From Roseivirga sp. (GTDB lineage Bacteria; Bacteroidota; Bacteroidia; Cytophagales; Cyclobacteriaceae), in the NCBI GenBank assembly GCA_021404565.1, contig JAAWWF010000019.1, positions 38,722 through 102,721 on the forward strand: a stretch of 64,000 nucleotides of DNA, given 5' to 3'. The notes below the pieces were generated by a model that saw only the letters and a list, made by a program, of their open reading frames with translations, was not told where the DNA came from and did no database searches. A program made the position numbers and the translations under genes. Below are positions 35,943 to 45,956 of this stretch, in pieces (within the stretch, counting starts at the first letter, position 1; each line of letters opens with the position of its first letter).

Positions 35943-37411
35943 TGCCTTTATTGAAGGATATATTGTACAAAGTCTCCTTGCAGCAAACCTTGGGAGACAT
36001 GGAAGCTGATATTACAGCCCTCGTTCTTGACTCGCGCAAGATCGGGCCGGGCTGTGCCTTTATTGCTATCCGAGGTGCTCAGGTCGATGGTCATGATTAT
36101 ATAGCTAAAGCTGTTGAGGCTGGTGCCGGAGCAATTGTGTGCGAGGTATTGCCTGCAGATCTGGCGGAAGATGTCGCTTATATAGAGGTCAAAAACTCTG
36201 CTGAAGCGATGGGTATTATCGCTTCTAATTTCTACGGAAGACCCAGCGAAAAACTTGCTTTGGTTGGTGTTACCGGTACGAATGGAAAAACGACCTGTGC
36301 CACACTCTTGTACGATCTCTTTAGGGAGTTGGGCTATAACGTAGGCTTACTCTCTACGGTAGAAAACAAAATTAATGATGAGGTACTTGTTACCACGCAT
36401 ACTACGCCACATGCGATCAAGCTCAATGAACTTTTGGATCAAATGGTTTCAAAGGGGTGTACGCATTGTTTTATGGAGGTTAGCTCCCACGCTGTAGTAC
36501 AGCATAGGATTACAGGTCTCTCTTTCAAAGGAGGCTTCTTCACCAACATTACCCACGATCACCTGGACTATCACAAAACCTTTGATGAGTACATCAAGGC
36601 AAAGAAAGGCTTTTTTGATAATCTGCCGGCCATGGCTTTTGCTCTGACGAATGGTGATGACAAACGTGGTCCTGTTATGTTGCAAAACACGAAAGCGACC
36701 AGGTTCAGGTATGCGCTTAAGAGCATGGGTGACTATAAGTCCAGGGTGCTCTCCAGTACGCTTCAGGGCCTGGAGATGAACATGAATGGTCGCGATGTCT
36801 GGTTTAAGCTCATTGGTGACTTTAATGCCTATAATCTCACTGCAGTTTTTGCGGTGGCCTCCATCATGGGGGAAGATGAGGACATTGTTCTTGAACATCT
36901 GTCAAACCTCAATCCAGCTCCTGGCAGATTTGAGCAGGTAATGACCAATACCGGTGTCACGGCTATAGTCGACTACGCTCACACACCAGATGCGCTGGAA
37001 AATGTGCTGGAGACCATTAAGAAATTCAGAACCGGTAACGAAAAGGTCATTACTGTTGTAGGCTGTGGTGGCAACCGTGATAAGGACAAGCGTCCCGAGA
37101 TGGCCAGAATTGCCTGTGAACTAAGTGATAAAGTTGTGCTGACTTCAGACAACCCCAGAAATGAAGAGCCCGGGGCAATTATAGAAGATATGCAGAAGGG
37201 TGTGAGCCCCTCAAACTATAGGAAAACTCTGGTAATGGCCGATAGGAAAGAGGCTATTAAAACGGCCAGCTCACTGGCCGAACCCAAAGATATAATACTG
37301 GTGGCCGGTAAGGGCCATGAAACCTATCAGGAGATTGAGGGAGAGCGATTCCCTTTTGATGATCGTGAGGTACTGAAAGAGATGTTGAATTTGATACATA
37401 AGCAAAACTAA
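35942..37411 (+). CDS. murE: UDP-MurNAc-L-Ala-D-Glu:meso-diaminopimelate ligase
   Basis: A 489-residue ATP-dependent Mur ligase that adds the third residue of the stem peptide. The P-loop TGTNGKTT is at 111-118, and the central-domain MEVSSHAV and [10 protein letters not shown] motifs are present. The C-terminal SDNPRNEEP motif is the signature for meso-diaminopimelate rather than lysine, which tells us the cell wall type of this organism. The ATG overlaps the ftsI stop; mraY begins 5 bases after the murE stop. Confidence 0.97.
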   Translation: MPLLKDILYKVSLQQTLGDMEADITALVLDSRKIGPGCAFIAIRGAQVDGHDYIAKAVEAGAGAIVCEVLPADLAEDVAYIEVKNSAEAMGIIASNFYGRPSEKLALVGVTGTNGKTTCATLLYDLFRELGYNVGLLSTVENKINDEVLVTTHTTPHAIKLNELLDQMVSKGCTHCFMEVSSHAVVQHRITGLSFKGGFFTNITHDHLDYHKTFDEYIKAKKGFFDNLPAMAFALTNGDDKRGPVMLQNTKATRFRYALKSMGDYKSRVLSSTLQGLEMNMNGRDVWFKLIGDFNAYNLTAVFAVASIMGEDEDIVLEHLSNLNPAPGRFEQVMTNTGVTAIVDYAHTPDALENVLETIKKFRTGNEKVITVVGCGGNRDKDKRPEMARIACELSDKVVLTSDNPRNEEPGAIIEDMQKGVSPSNYRKTLVMADRKEAIKTASSLAEPKDIILVAGKGHETYQEIEGERFPFDDREVLKEMLNLIHKQN

Positions 37412-37415
37412 TAGC

Positions 37416-38633
37416 GTGTTATACTATCTGTTTACATATCTCGATGAAAAGTTTGACCTTACAGGGGCGGGTGTATTTCAGTACATCTCTTTCCGTGCAG
37501 GTATGGCCACGCTAATCTCTTTGCTTATTACCATCACCTTTGGTAAGACGCTCATCCGAATGCTACAGAAAAAACAGGTGGGGGAATCAATCCGCGACCT
37601 GGGTCTGGCCGGCCAGATGGAAAAAAAGGGTACCCCAACCATGGGAGGCCTTATTATTATTGCGGCCATCATCGTGCCTACGCTACTCTTCGCCAAACTC
37701 GACAATATTTATATCATTCTGCTTTTGGTGACTACCGTAGGTTTAGGACTGATTGGCTTCCTGGATGATTATATCAAAGTATTCAGGAAAAATAAGGAAG
37801 GCCTGGCGGGCAAGTTCAAAGTCGTGGGGCAGGTGGCCATCGGGCTCTTCGTAGGCGCTGTGTTGGTCTTCCATGATGATGTGAAAGTGAGGGAATTCAG
37901 TGAGGTACCGGTGGAGCAAGTGACTCAGGGAACTCAAACAGAACCCGCCTTTGAAGATGTCAGGTCCACTATGACCACCGTTCCTTTCGTCAAAGACAAC
38001 GAATTCGATTACAGTAAAATATTACCATTCGACATTGATTGGGTCAACGTGACATTATACATACTCATCGTGATTGTTATAGTCACGGCAGTATCTAATG
38101 GAGCGAATATCACGGATGGTATTGATGGGCTTGCTGCAGGCACGTCAGCGATCATTGGTCTTACATTGGCCATTTTCGCTTACATCTCCGGTAATGCCAT
38201 CTTCTCAGATTATCTGAATGTCATGTTCATACCCAACTCCGGTGAGTTGGTGATCTTTTGTGCTGCCTTCGTGGGGGCTTGTGTAGGGTTTCTATGGTAT
38301 AATGCCTTTCCCGCACAAGTCTTCATGGGCGACACAGGTAGTCTTTCTCTGGGGGGAGTGATTGCCGTACTGGCCATCGTGCTGAGAAAAGAACTTTTGA
38401 TTCCATTGATGTGCGGCATTTTTGTCATAGAGAATATGTCAGTGATTCTTCAGGTGAGCTATTTCAAGTACACCCGCAAGAAATATGGAGAAGGCAGGAG
38501 AATCTTTAAGATGTCCCCCTTGCATCACCATTATCAGAAAATGGAAATCCCTGAAGCCAAAATCGTAACGCGGTTCTGGATCGTGGGAATACTGTTAGCA
38601 ATTTTAACACTGGCCACCTTAAAATTAAGGTAG
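37416..38633 (+). CDS. mraY: Phospho-MurNAc-pentapeptide-transferase
   Basis: A 405-residue polytopic membrane enzyme that transfers phospho-MurNAc-pentapeptide to undecaprenyl phosphate, making lipid I. The catalytic aspartate region GFLDDYIKV near residue 114, the [12 protein letters not shown] motif and the HHHYQ(K) near the C terminus are present. It is about 45 residues longer than the E. coli enzyme because of an extracytoplasmic insertion around residues 150-205 (rich in Thr, Val and Glu), which I have seen as a general trait of Bacteroidota MraY. The start codon is GTG. A 95-base gap before murD holds competing short hairpins. Confidence 0.95.
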   Translation: MLYYLFTYLDEKFDLTGAGVFQYISFRAGMATLISLLITITFGKTLIRMLQKKQVGESIRDLGLAGQMEKKGTPTMGGLIIIAAIIVPTLLFAKLDNIYIILLLVTTVGLGLIGFLDDYIKVFRKNKEGLAGKFKVVGQVAIGLFVGAVLVFHDDVKVREFSEVPVEQVTQGTQTEPAFEDVRSTMTTVPFVKDNEFDYSKILPFDIDWVNVTLYILIVIVIVTAVSNGANITDGIDGLAAGTSAIIGLTLAIFAYISGNAIFSDYLNVMFIPNSGELVIFCAAFVGACVGFLWYNAFPAQVFMGDTGSLSLGGVIAVLAIVLRKELLIPLMCGIFVIENMSVILQVSYFKYTRKKYGEGRRIFKMSPLHHHYQKMEIPEAKIVTRFWIVGILLAILTLATLKLR

Positions 38634-38728
38634 CCAGAAGTGTTTTTACTCCTGACACTTTCCCCCTCGCAGGGGAATACAAGGGGGTAGAAAGAATAAG
38701 AACGAAAGAATACGAGTAACTCAACAAA

Positions 38729-40063
38729 ATGACAAAGACACTCACCATACTGGGAGGAGGCGAAAGCGGAATTGGCGCGGCCTTGCTTGCGAAAGCAAAG
38801 GGGTATGAAGTCTTTGTGTCTGACTTTGGGAAAATCAAATCGAATTATAAGGCAGACCTGGAGCGTGCCGGTATAGAATTTGAAGAAGGAAAGCACTCTG
38901 AAAAACGCGTCCTCAAAAGCGATCTGGTCATTAAAAGCCCGGGTATTCCCGATAAAGCCCCTTTGGTCAAAGCCTTAAGGGATCATGGCAATCTGATCAT
39001 CTCAGAAATTGAGTTTGCCTCAAAATATACATCCGCTAAGCTGATAGGGATCACCGGAACCAACGGTAAAACCACCACCGCTATGCTTACCTACCACCTG
39101 CTCAAAGAAGGCGGCTTCAATGTGGGCCTGGCAGGCAACATCGGACAGAGCTTTGCCCGGCAGGTGCTTGAGCAAGATTTTGACTGGTACGTGCTTGAGC
39201 TTAGCAGCTTTCAGCTTGATGACTCCTACGAAATGAAATTGGATATAGCGGTCCTGCTCAATGTGACACCCGATCACCTGGATCGCTATCACTACGACTT
39301 TGAGAAATATCTTGCATCAAAACTGCGGATTTTCGAGCTATTACACCCGGGAGGTGATGCCATCTATTGGATGGACGATCCTCATATCGGGAAAAATATC
39401 ACTGGGTTCACACGCGATCTCAGTGTACACACTTATACCCTCAGCAGAGACGCTGCCGAGATTTCATTTATACAAAATGATAGGTTGTTTTGTGTCCCTG
39501 ATATTGAGGTATCCGCCCCCAGAGCGGGTATCTCAATCAAGGGATTTCACAATTTACTCAATGCCACAGCCGCAGGAAATGCAGCCCTCCTGGCAGGGGT
39601 AAAAGCAGATGATCTGGTCAAAGCGCTGGGTACGTTTAAAAATGCCCCGCACAGACTGGAACCTGTTCGCAAATTAGAGCAGGTTGAGTACATCAACGAT
39701 TCCAAAGCGACCAATGTAGATTCAGTGTATTACGCCCTCGGAGCTTTCGATACGCCTATTGTATGGATAGCCGGAGGTATAGATAAAGGAAATGATTACA
39801 GTCTCATAGAGGCTTTGGTACAGGACAAGGTAAAGGCCTTGATCTGTTTAGGAAAGGATAATTCGAAGCTCTGGACCGCTTTTGAAAACATCGTGCCGGT
39901 AGTAAAAGCCACAAACGATCTGATTAAGGCAGTCCGAATGGCCAAAGAGCTGGCAGAACCGGGCGATACCGTTTTAATGGCTCCCGCCTGCGCAAGTTTC
40001 GATTTGTTCAATAGCTACGAAGACAGAGGAGAGCAATATAAAAAAGCCGTTTTAGCGCTATGA
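38729..40063 (+). CDS. murD: UDP-MurNAc-L-alanine:D-glutamate ligase
   Basis: A 444-residue cytoplasmic Mur ligase adding D-glutamate. The N-terminal Rossmann part begins LTILGGGESGIGAALLA, the P-loop [12 protein letters not shown] lies near residue 110, and LELSSFQLDD, NVTPDHLDRY and the C-terminal INDSKATNVDSVYYAL and APACASFDLF motifs follow. It is preceded by the largest non-coding gap within the mur genes and overlaps ftsW by four bases (ATGA). Confidence 0.97.
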   Translation: MTKTLTILGGGESGIGAALLAKAKGYEVFVSDFGKIKSNYKADLERAGIEFEEGKHSEKRVLKSDLVIKSPGIPDKAPLVKALRDHGNLIISEIEFASKYTSAKLIGITGTNGKTTTAMLTYHLLKEGGFNVGLAGNIGQSFARQVLEQDFDWYVLELSSFQLDDSYEMKLDIAVLLNVTPDHLDRYHYDFEKYLASKLRIFELLHPGGDAIYWMDDPHIGKNITGFTRDLSVHTYTLSRDAAEISFIQNDRLFCVPDIEVSAPRAGISIKGFHNLLNATAAGNAALLAGVKADDLVKALGTFKNAPHRLEPVRKLEQVEYINDSKATNVDSVYYALGAFDTPIVWIAGGIDKGNDYSLIEALVQDKVKALICLGKDNSKLWTAFENIVPVVKATNDLIKAVRMAKELAEPGDTVLMAPACASFDLFNSYEDRGEQYKKAVLAL

Positions 40064-41223
40064 TGACAAAAGTGAAGGAGTGGACGGATAAGCATATCCA
40101 GGGTGACCCTGTTATCTGGATGGTCGTGGTATGTCTGTCGGTCATCAGTATTTTAGTAGTGTACAGTGCTACAGGCTCCCTGGCCTATAAACATCAGGGA
40201 GGCAATACAGAGTATTACCTCTTCCGGCATACCATTATGGTGGTACTGGGGCTGGTAGTCATGTGGATTGCCCATAAAATAGACTTCCGATACTACTCCA
40301 AAATTGCCCGATACGCACTGATAGCCTCAGTGCCTTTGCTGTTTTATGCCTGGAAGTTTGGTACAACTGTAAATGACGCCTCAAGATGGATCGTTTTGCC
40401 TTTTATCGGGCTCCAGTTTCAGCCGTCTGATTTGGCAAAAATGGCCTTGGTTGCTGCTTTGGCAGGTATGCTCTCAAAGAGGCAACAGAAGATTGACGAT
40501 ATCAAAGAGACGCTTGTGCCCATGTTGACATGGTGTGGCATCATCTGCGGGTTGATCGCTATGACCAATTTCTCTACAGCAATTATGCTCTTCCTTACGG
40601 CCATGCTCATCCTGTTTATCGGACGTGTGCCTGTGAAGTATTTGGGTATGCTTGCAGCTGTAGGTCTTTTGGTGGGGGTAGTCGCTATAAAGTTTGGAGA
40701 ACGTGGCCCAACACTTATGAACAGGGTTGAAACCTTCCTTAGCGGTGAGGAACTGCCTCATCAGATGCAGCAGGCCAACATTGCCATGGCCAACGGGGGG
40801 CTCCTCGGCCTGGGCCCAGGTAAGAGCATTCAGAGAAACTTTCTGCCGGAAGCCTTCTCTGACTTTGTCTACGCTATCATCATAGAAGAATACGGTACTA
40901 TCGGAGGGCTCTTTGTGCTCTTTCTATACATAGTACTGCTTTACCGGGGCATGCGTGTGGTCGCCAATAGCGACCGGGCCTTTGGAGGGCTTCTGTCTGC
41001 AGGACTCACCTTTGCCATTGTCATACAGGCATTGGTCAATATTGGCGTAGTAGTAGGCTTAGGCCCGGTTACCGGCCAAACCCTGCCCCTGATCAGTATG
41101 GGAGGTACCTCCATGTTATTTACTGGTCTGTCATTGGGTATTGTACTCAGTGTAAGCCGTGGTGAACAAGAAGATTTTTCTCCGGTAAGTGGAGAATTAA
41201 GAAATACAGCTAAAGCAGTTTAG
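40060..41223 (+). CDS. ftsW: SEDS glycosyltransferase FtsW
   Basis: A 387-residue protein with about ten transmembrane helices, the septal peptidoglycan polymerase of the SEDS family. Family motifs include DASRWI with FIGLQFQPSDLAK, the GLGPGKS(I)QRNFLPEAFSDFVYAIIIEE region and VGLGPVTGQTLPLISMGGTSML. Two adjacent ATG codons are possible; the first overlaps the murD stop. The murG reading frame starts only two bases after its stop. Confidence 0.96.
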   Translation: MMTKVKEWTDKHIQGDPVIWMVVVCLSVISILVVYSATGSLAYKHQGGNTEYYLFRHTIMVVLGLVVMWIAHKIDFRYYSKIARYALIASVPLLFYAWKFGTTVNDASRWIVLPFIGLQFQPSDLAKMALVAALAGMLSKRQQKIDDIKETLVPMLTWCGIICGLIAMTNFSTAIMLFLTAMLILFIGRVPVKYLGMLAAVGLLVGVVAIKFGERGPTLMNRVETFLSGEELPHQMQQANIAMANGGLLGLGPGKSIQRNFLPEAFSDFVYAIIIEEYGTIGGLFVLFLYIVLLYRGMRVVANSDRAFGGLLSAGLTFAIVIQALVNIGVVVGLGPVTGQTLPLISMGGTSMLFTGLSLGIVLSVSRGEQEDFSPVSGELRNTAKAV

Positions 41224-41225
41224 TC

Positions 41226-42338
41226 ATAGAGCAAAAAGAACCATATCGTATCATTATCAGCGGAGGAGGCACCGGAGGTCATATCTATCCGGCCATTGCC
41301 ATTGCCAATGCCTTTCGTGATCGCTTCAAAAGTGCTGAGGTACTTTTTGTAGGCGCACAGGGTAAAATGGAAATGCAAAAAGTGCCCGAAGCTGGTTATA
41401 AGATCATTGGCCTCTGGATCAGTGGTCTGCAAAGAAAACTTACGCTCGATAATCTGTCTTTTCCATTCAAGGTATTGTCCAGTCTTTCTAAGAGTAAGAA
41501 AATAGTGAAAGACTTCAGGCCAGATGTCGTAGTGGGAGTTGGCGGCTATGCTTCCGGGCCCCTGCTGAAAATAGCGACCAGGAAAAAGGTGCCGGCAGTG
41601 CTGCAGGAGCAAAACTCCTATGCCGGGCTCACCAATAAACTCCTGGCCCAAAAGGTTCAGAAAATTTGTGTGGCCTACCCTAACATGGACAGGTTCTTTC
41701 CGGCCGAAAAAGTAGCACTCACGGGCAATCCTGTGAGAAAAGACATTGTGGAACTGGAAGGGAAAAAGGAAGAGGCACTGAGTCATTTCGGTTTCGAAAG
41801 CGGAAAGCCAACCCTGATGATTCTGGGAGGTAGCCTCGGAGCCAGAACGCTCAATGACAGCATGACCCTCAATCTGCAAAAACTGATTGATGCAGATGTT
41901 CAGGTGATCTGGCAGTGTGGTAAGTTTTATCATGCAGAAATGCAGGAAAAGCTCAAGGGCTTTGAAGGGGCTGACAAGATCTTGCTCTTCGAATTCCTCA
42001 AGGAAATGGACATGGCCTATGCGGCTGCTGATGTAGTGATTTCCCGTGCGGGAGCACTCTCCGTATCAGAGCTGAGTATAGCAGGTAAGCCAACCATTTT
42101 TGTGCCTTCGCCTAACGTGGCTGAAGACCACCAAACCAAAAATGCCAAAGCCATGGTGGAAAACGATGCCGCCATTTTGGTAAAGGACGGGGAGGCCAGA
42201 GAGCAGCTTATTGACGAAGCTCTGAAACTGCTCAATAATGAGGAGCAAAAAAGTGTGTTAAGCAAAAGAATCAAGGCATTGGCCAAGCCCGATGCTGCAA
42301 ATGAAATTGTAGACGAAATAGTCAAACTGATTGCATGA
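41226..42338 (+). CDS. murG: UDP-GlcNAc:lipid I N-acetylglucosamine transferase; start codon not canonical
   Basis: MurG transfers GlcNAc to lipid I to make lipid II on the inner membrane. The coding frame is open from just after the ftsW stop and includes the essential donor-binding motif GGGTGGHIYPA (about residues 13-23 if counted from 41226). Later motifs are VVVGVGGYASGP, the QEQNSYAG segment, GGSLGARTLN and SRAGALSVSEL. The first canonical start in this frame is an ATG at 41367, which would remove the GGGTGGH loop and about 47 residues and is not credible. I annotate the ATA at 41226, two bases after the ftsW stop and about where MurG proteins begin. An ATT at 41253 is a less likely alternative. 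The murC ATG overlaps its stop. Confidence 0.92.
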   Translation: MEQKEPYRIIISGGGTGGHIYPAIAIANAFRDRFKSAEVLFVGAQGKMEMQKVPEAGYKIIGLWISGLQRKLTLDNLSFPFKVLSSLSKSKKIVKDFRPDVVVGVGGYASGPLLKIATRKKVPAVLQEQNSYAGLTNKLLAQKVQKICVAYPNMDRFFPAEKVALTGNPVRKDIVELEGKKEEALSHFGFESGKPTLMILGGSLGARTLNDSMTLNLQKLIDADVQVIWQCGKFYHAEMQEKLKGFEGADKILLFEFLKEMDMAYAAADVVISRAGALSVSELSIAGKPTIFVPSPNVAEDHQTKNAKAMVENDAAILVKDGEAREQLIDEALKLLNNEEQKSVLSKRIKALAKPDAANEIVDEIVKLIA

Positions 42339-43711
42339 AGCTGGAAGATATACATAGCGTTTATTTTCTCGGTATAGGAGGAATTGGCATGAGTGCTCTG
42401 GCCCGTTGGTTTAAGCACAATGGCAAAGCTGTGTCTGGTTATGATAAGACGAGCACTCCCCTCACTTCTGCATTGGTTTCAGAAGGCATTCCGGTTCACT
42501 TCGAAGATGAGGTTGAGGTCATCAGCGCAGGTATCCGATTGACAAGAGAGGGAATCCTCGTGGTCTATACACCTGCTATTCCTAAGGAGCATAAGCAGTG
42601 GAACTGGCTCAAAGAGCAGGGCTATGAAATCATGAAACGCTCACAAGTTCTTGGTGTTATTACCCGGAACATGCGAAGTATTGCCGTGGCTGGTACCCAT
42701 GGTAAAACTACCACCAGCTCTATGATCGTGCATCTGTTGAAGACTGCCGGGGTTGATTGTACCGGCTTTTTAGGAGGTATCGCTACGAATTATAATACCA
42801 ACATGGTACTAAATGACTCCCCTGAAGCGGTGGCAGTCATTGAGGCAGATGAGTTTGATAGGTCATTCCTTACCCTGCATCCGCAAACTGCAGTGGTCAC
42901 GGCCATTGACGCAGATCACCTGGATATTTATGGAGATGCGGAATCGCTTAAGGAGTCTTTTAGCCTCTTTGTAAAACAAATAGACAGGCAGGGGAAACTT
43001 TTCGCCAAAGAGGGAGTAGGCAGTCAGATTGTATCGGCTGATGCTACTTTCAAGCACAAAGGCTATGCACTAAGCAACTCAACCATCACGGCCGAGAACT
43101 TGCGTATAGAAGATGCCGCCTTTGTATTCGACTATAAAGACGAAGAAACAATCATTGAAAAGATGACTCTGAATGTACCGGGTTATCATAACGTAGAAAA
43201 TGTGCTAGCAGCTATTTCGGTAACGCGCACTTTAGGTGCCGATGACGCAGCGATAAGAGATGGAGTAAGCTCTTATGCAGGCGTAAAAAGGAGATTCGAA
43301 TATATCATTAAGGAAGAAGGTATTGTCTATATAGATGACTATGCCCATCATCCGGTAGAGATCGAGGCATTACTTACTTCGGTAAGAGATGTATATCCAA
43401 CAAAGAAGATTACGGCAATATTTCAGCCGCACCTTTTTACACGAACCAGAGATTTTGCAGAAGGTTTTTCAAAAAGTCTTAGCCTGGCAGATGAGTTGAT
43501 CATGCTCGATATCTATCCGGCCAGAGAGTTGCCTCTTGAGGGGGTAAATGCTGAATTGATTCTCGACAAAGTCGAGCTTGAACGCAAGACGGTTTGTGAT
43601 AAAGGTGATCTGATTGATCAGATCAGGCAGTGGGCACCAGAGGTGGTGCTTACGATTGGCGCTGGTGATATTGATCAGATGGTACAACCCATAAAAGAAG
43701 CATTATCATGA
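42335..43711 (+). CDS. murC: UDP-N-acetylmuramate:L-alanine ligase
   Basis: A 458-residue Mur ligase that adds the first residue of the stem peptide. The N-terminal Rossmann motif VYFLGIGGIGMSALA is at about residues 9-23, the ATP-binding AVAGTHGKTTTSSM near 115, EADEFDRSFL near 170, then DADHLDIYG, YDDYAHHPVE and QPHLFTRTRDF. It overlaps murG (ATGA) and ftsQ (ATGA) by four bases each, so the three are translationally linked. Confidence 0.97.
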   Translation: MKLEDIHSVYFLGIGGIGMSALARWFKHNGKAVSGYDKTSTPLTSALVSEGIPVHFEDEVEVISAGIRLTREGILVVYTPAIPKEHKQWNWLKEQGYEIMKRSQVLGVITRNMRSIAVAGTHGKTTTSSMIVHLLKTAGVDCTGFLGGIATNYNTNMVLNDSPEAVAVIEADEFDRSFLTLHPQTAVVTAIDADHLDIYGDAESLKESFSLFVKQIDRQGKLFAKEGVGSQIVSADATFKHKGYALSNSTITAENLRIEDAAFVFDYKDEETIIEKMTLNVPGYHNVENVLAAISVTRTLGADDAAIRDGVSSYAGVKRRFEYIIKEEGIVYIDDYAHHPVEIEALLTSVRDVYPTKKITAIFQPHLFTRTRDFAEGFSKSLSLADELIMLDIYPARELPLEGVNAELILDKVELERKTVCDKGDLIDQIRQWAPEVVLTIGAGDIDQMVQPIKEALS

Positions 43712-44475
43712 CACTCAAAAGCAAGACATACAAGGTGTTTACACTGGCAGCTGTAGTACTGATGCTATTTATGTCTATTGGTTTTGTGGTAAAACACGAT
43801 GTGGGTTACCGCATTGAAGATATCTCAGTGGAGATAGAAAACAGGGCTGCGAACTTTTTCATTGATGAAGAAGATGTGATGACCCTGGTGATGGCCAATG
43901 AGCGTGATTCTATTTTGGGAGATCGTTTTGGCAGGGTAGACCTTAAAGAAATTGAAGACCGTATCGAGTCACACAGTTTTGTAAGAGATGCGGAAGTCTT
44001 CAGGGATTTAAAAGGACACCTGGTAATCAGGGCTTATCAAAGCAAACCCGTGGCCAGGTTAATTGCCAGTAATGGAAATCATGCCTATATCAGTGAGAAG
44101 GGTAAGATTTTACCGGTATCGACCAAGTATACCTCGAGGGTGGTGGTGCTTACAGGAACCTACCTGAATAAGCTCACGAACCTGACTTCGATAGAAGAAG
44201 ATCCATATGCCGGACAACTCTTTGAGTTGATTGATTATATCAACAACGACAAGTTCTGGTCCATGCAGATAGGAGAGGTAAATGTGGACAGAAGAGGTGA
44301 TGTAGTGATGCACCCCCAGGTAGGCCGGCAACGGCTTGAGTTCGGACAGGCAGAGAACATTGAAAAGAAATTTAACAAACTGAAAATATTCTTCAAGCAG
44401 ATTATGCCAACCAAGGGTTGGAACGCCTATAAAAGGGTGAATGTGGCTTATGGAGATCAAATTATATGTGAATAA
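43708..44475 (+). CDS. ftsQ: FtsQ/DivIB-type cell division protein
   Basis: A 255-residue bitopic protein with a short cytoplasmic tail, one transmembrane segment (about 9-28), and a periplasmic POTRA-like domain (about 35-105: IEDISVEIENRA, then RIESHSFVRDAEVFRDLKGHLVIRAYQSKPVARL) followed by a beta domain. It links the early and late divisome. Sequence conservation is weak, but position before ftsA and topology fit. It overlaps murC by four bases. An 82-base gap with a stem-loop separates it from ftsA. Confidence 0.92.
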   Translation: MTLKSKTYKVFTLAAVVLMLFMSIGFVVKHDVGYRIEDISVEIENRAANFFIDEEDVMTLVMANERDSILGDRFGRVDLKEIEDRIESHSFVRDAEVFRDLKGHLVIRAYQSKPVARLIASNGNHAYISEKGKILPVSTKYTSRVVVLTGTYLNKLTNLTSIEEDPYAGQLFELIDYINNDKFWSMQIGEVNVDRRGDVVMHPQVGRQRLEFGQAENIEKKFNKLKIFFKQIMPTKGWNAYKRVNVAYGDQIICE

Positions 44476-44478
44476 ACA

Positions 44479-44531
44479 GCGTCAATGAAGAAGGTGTCAG
44501 GCTTAGAAAGTACACCGGATTGATTTGACGC
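44479..44531. other. Two-part stem-loop between ftsQ and ftsA
   Basis: GCGTCAA (44479-44485) pairs with TTGACGC (44525-44531), and inside it GGTGT (44493-44497) pairs with ACACC (44512-44516). It has no T-run after it, so it is not a standard terminator; it might set the relative expression of ftsA. Confidence 0.4.
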
Positions 44532-44557
44532 CTGGAAATGAAATTATATAAAGTACC

Positions 44558-45871
44558 ATGCAACAACAGGATAAAATAGTAGTCGGATTAGACATTGGAA
44601 CCACAAAGATTTGCGCGATAGTGGGGACCAAGAACGAGTTTGGAAAGCTCGAAGTATTGGGAATGGGTAAAGCCGTTTCTGATGGCGTAATACGCGGTAT
44701 TGTTACCAATATTGACAAAACCGTCATGGCGATTGAAAAAGCCATAGCCGAAGCAAGTGAGCAATCGGGTATCGACATTGGTGTAGTCAATGTGGGCATT
44801 GCGGGTCAGCATATTAAAAGCTCCATTCACCATGGCAGCATCACCCGTGATACACTGGAAGACGAAATCACAGTAGATGACATCAGCAGGTTGTCTAATG
44901 ACATTCACAAGATTGTAATGCCTCCGGGCTGCGAAATTATACATGTAATGCCACAGGATTATATCGTGGATTACGAAGATGGTATTAAAGATCCTGTGGG
45001 CATGTCTGGTGTTAAGCTGGAAGCAGATTTTCATGTAATTACAGCACAGACCAACGCGATCAGAAACATCAATAAGTGTGTGAAGAGAGCTGGTCTGCAA
45101 ATCGAACATCTGATCCTGGAACCTTTGGCTTCCAGCATGTCTGTATTAAGTGATGAAGAGAAAGAAGCAGGCGTTTGTCTGGTAGATATCGGGGGTGGTA
45201 CTACCGATGTGGCCATTTTCCATGATAGCATTATCCGTCACACTGCAGTAATTCCATTTGGTGGTAATATCCTGACTACCGATATCAAGGAAGGCTGCAA
45301 AGTGATGCAGAACCAGGCGGAGTTGTTGAAAACCAAATTTGGTAAAGCCATCGCTGAAGAGGCCAATCCAAATGAGATTGTTTCGATTCCCGGTTTAAGA
45401 AACAGACCTCCAAAAGAAATCTCCATTCGCAATCTGGCTCATATCATTGAGGCACGTATGGAAGAGGTCATCGAGATGGTGCATGCAGAAATAATTACTT
45501 CAGGCTATGCCAGTAAGCTGGCAGGTGGACTTGTGATTACCGGTGGTGGTTCTCAGCTGACCTATGTCAAGCAGCTCTTCGAATATATGACGGGTATGGA
45601 TGCACGCGTGGGCTACCCCAACGAGCATCTGGGTAAGTCTAAAGTAGAAGAAGTGAAGAGCCCAATGTATGCGACCACTTTAGGGTTGGTGCTTTCAGGG
45701 TTCAGAGCAATTGATGAGCGTGAAAACCAGTACATGGAAAAACAACAGGCAGGTACTGGCATGAGGAAAGAAGCAAAGTCTTCGCGCAAAGGCTCAGAAT
45801 TCTTCAAAGGCTTGATCGATAAGACCAAGGGCCTTCTGATGGATGATTTTAATGATAAGAATGAGTATTAA
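44558..45871 (+). CDS. ftsA: Cell division actin-like protein FtsA
   Basis: A 437-residue actin-family ATPase that ties FtsZ filaments to the membrane. The phosphate 1 motif VGLDIGTTKICAIVG is at about residues 9-23. The FtsA-specific 1C domain is around 85-170 (HGSITRDTLEDEITVDDI), phosphate 2 is DIGGGTTDVAIF near 212, and the adenosine motif GGLVITGGGSQL is near 330. The C-terminal residues form an amphipathic basic helix (FFKGLIDKTKGLLMDDF), the membrane-binding sequence. ftsZ normally comes directly next; here a four-helix-bundle gene and its flanks lie between. Confidence 0.97.
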   Translation: MQQQDKIVVGLDIGTTKICAIVGTKNEFGKLEVLGMGKAVSDGVIRGIVTNIDKTVMAIEKAIAEASEQSGIDIGVVNVGIAGQHIKSSIHHGSITRDTLEDEITVDDISRLSNDIHKIVMPPGCEIIHVMPQDYIVDYEDGIKDPVGMSGVKLEADFHVITAQTNAIRNINKCVKRAGLQIEHLILEPLASSMSVLSDEEKEAGVCLVDIGGGTTDVAIFHDSIIRHTAVIPFGGNILTTDIKEGCKVMQNQAELLKTKFGKAIAEEANPNEIVSIPGLRNRPPKEISIRNLAHIIEARMEEVIEMVHAEIITSGYASKLAGGLVITGGGSQLTYVKQLFEYMTGMDARVGYPNEHLGKSKVEEVKSPMYATTLGLVLSGFRAIDERENQYMEKQQAGTGMRKEAKSSRKGSEFFKGLIDKTKGLLMDDFNDKNEY

Positions 45872-45877
45872 GAAGCT

Positions 45878-45903
45878 GGGAGTTGGAAGACGGAAGTCGG
45901 GCG
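45878..45903 (+). repeat. Left arm of imperfect inverted repeat flanking the four-helix-bundle gene
   Basis: A 26-base arm that matches the reverse complement of 46343-46368 at 19 of 26 positions. The core, GAAGAC-n-GAAGTC (45886-45898), matches at 12 of 13. It begins seven bases after the ftsA stop codon. Confidence 0.6.
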
Positions 45904-45956
45904 AGGGTCGGCCGAAGTGGAGAAATAGAAATATGAGTAAAATGAAATAGTCGAGT

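Noticed and set aside
41367..42338. murG starting at the first ATG
   Set aside because: This would delete the GGGTGGH donor-binding loop that is essential in MurG.
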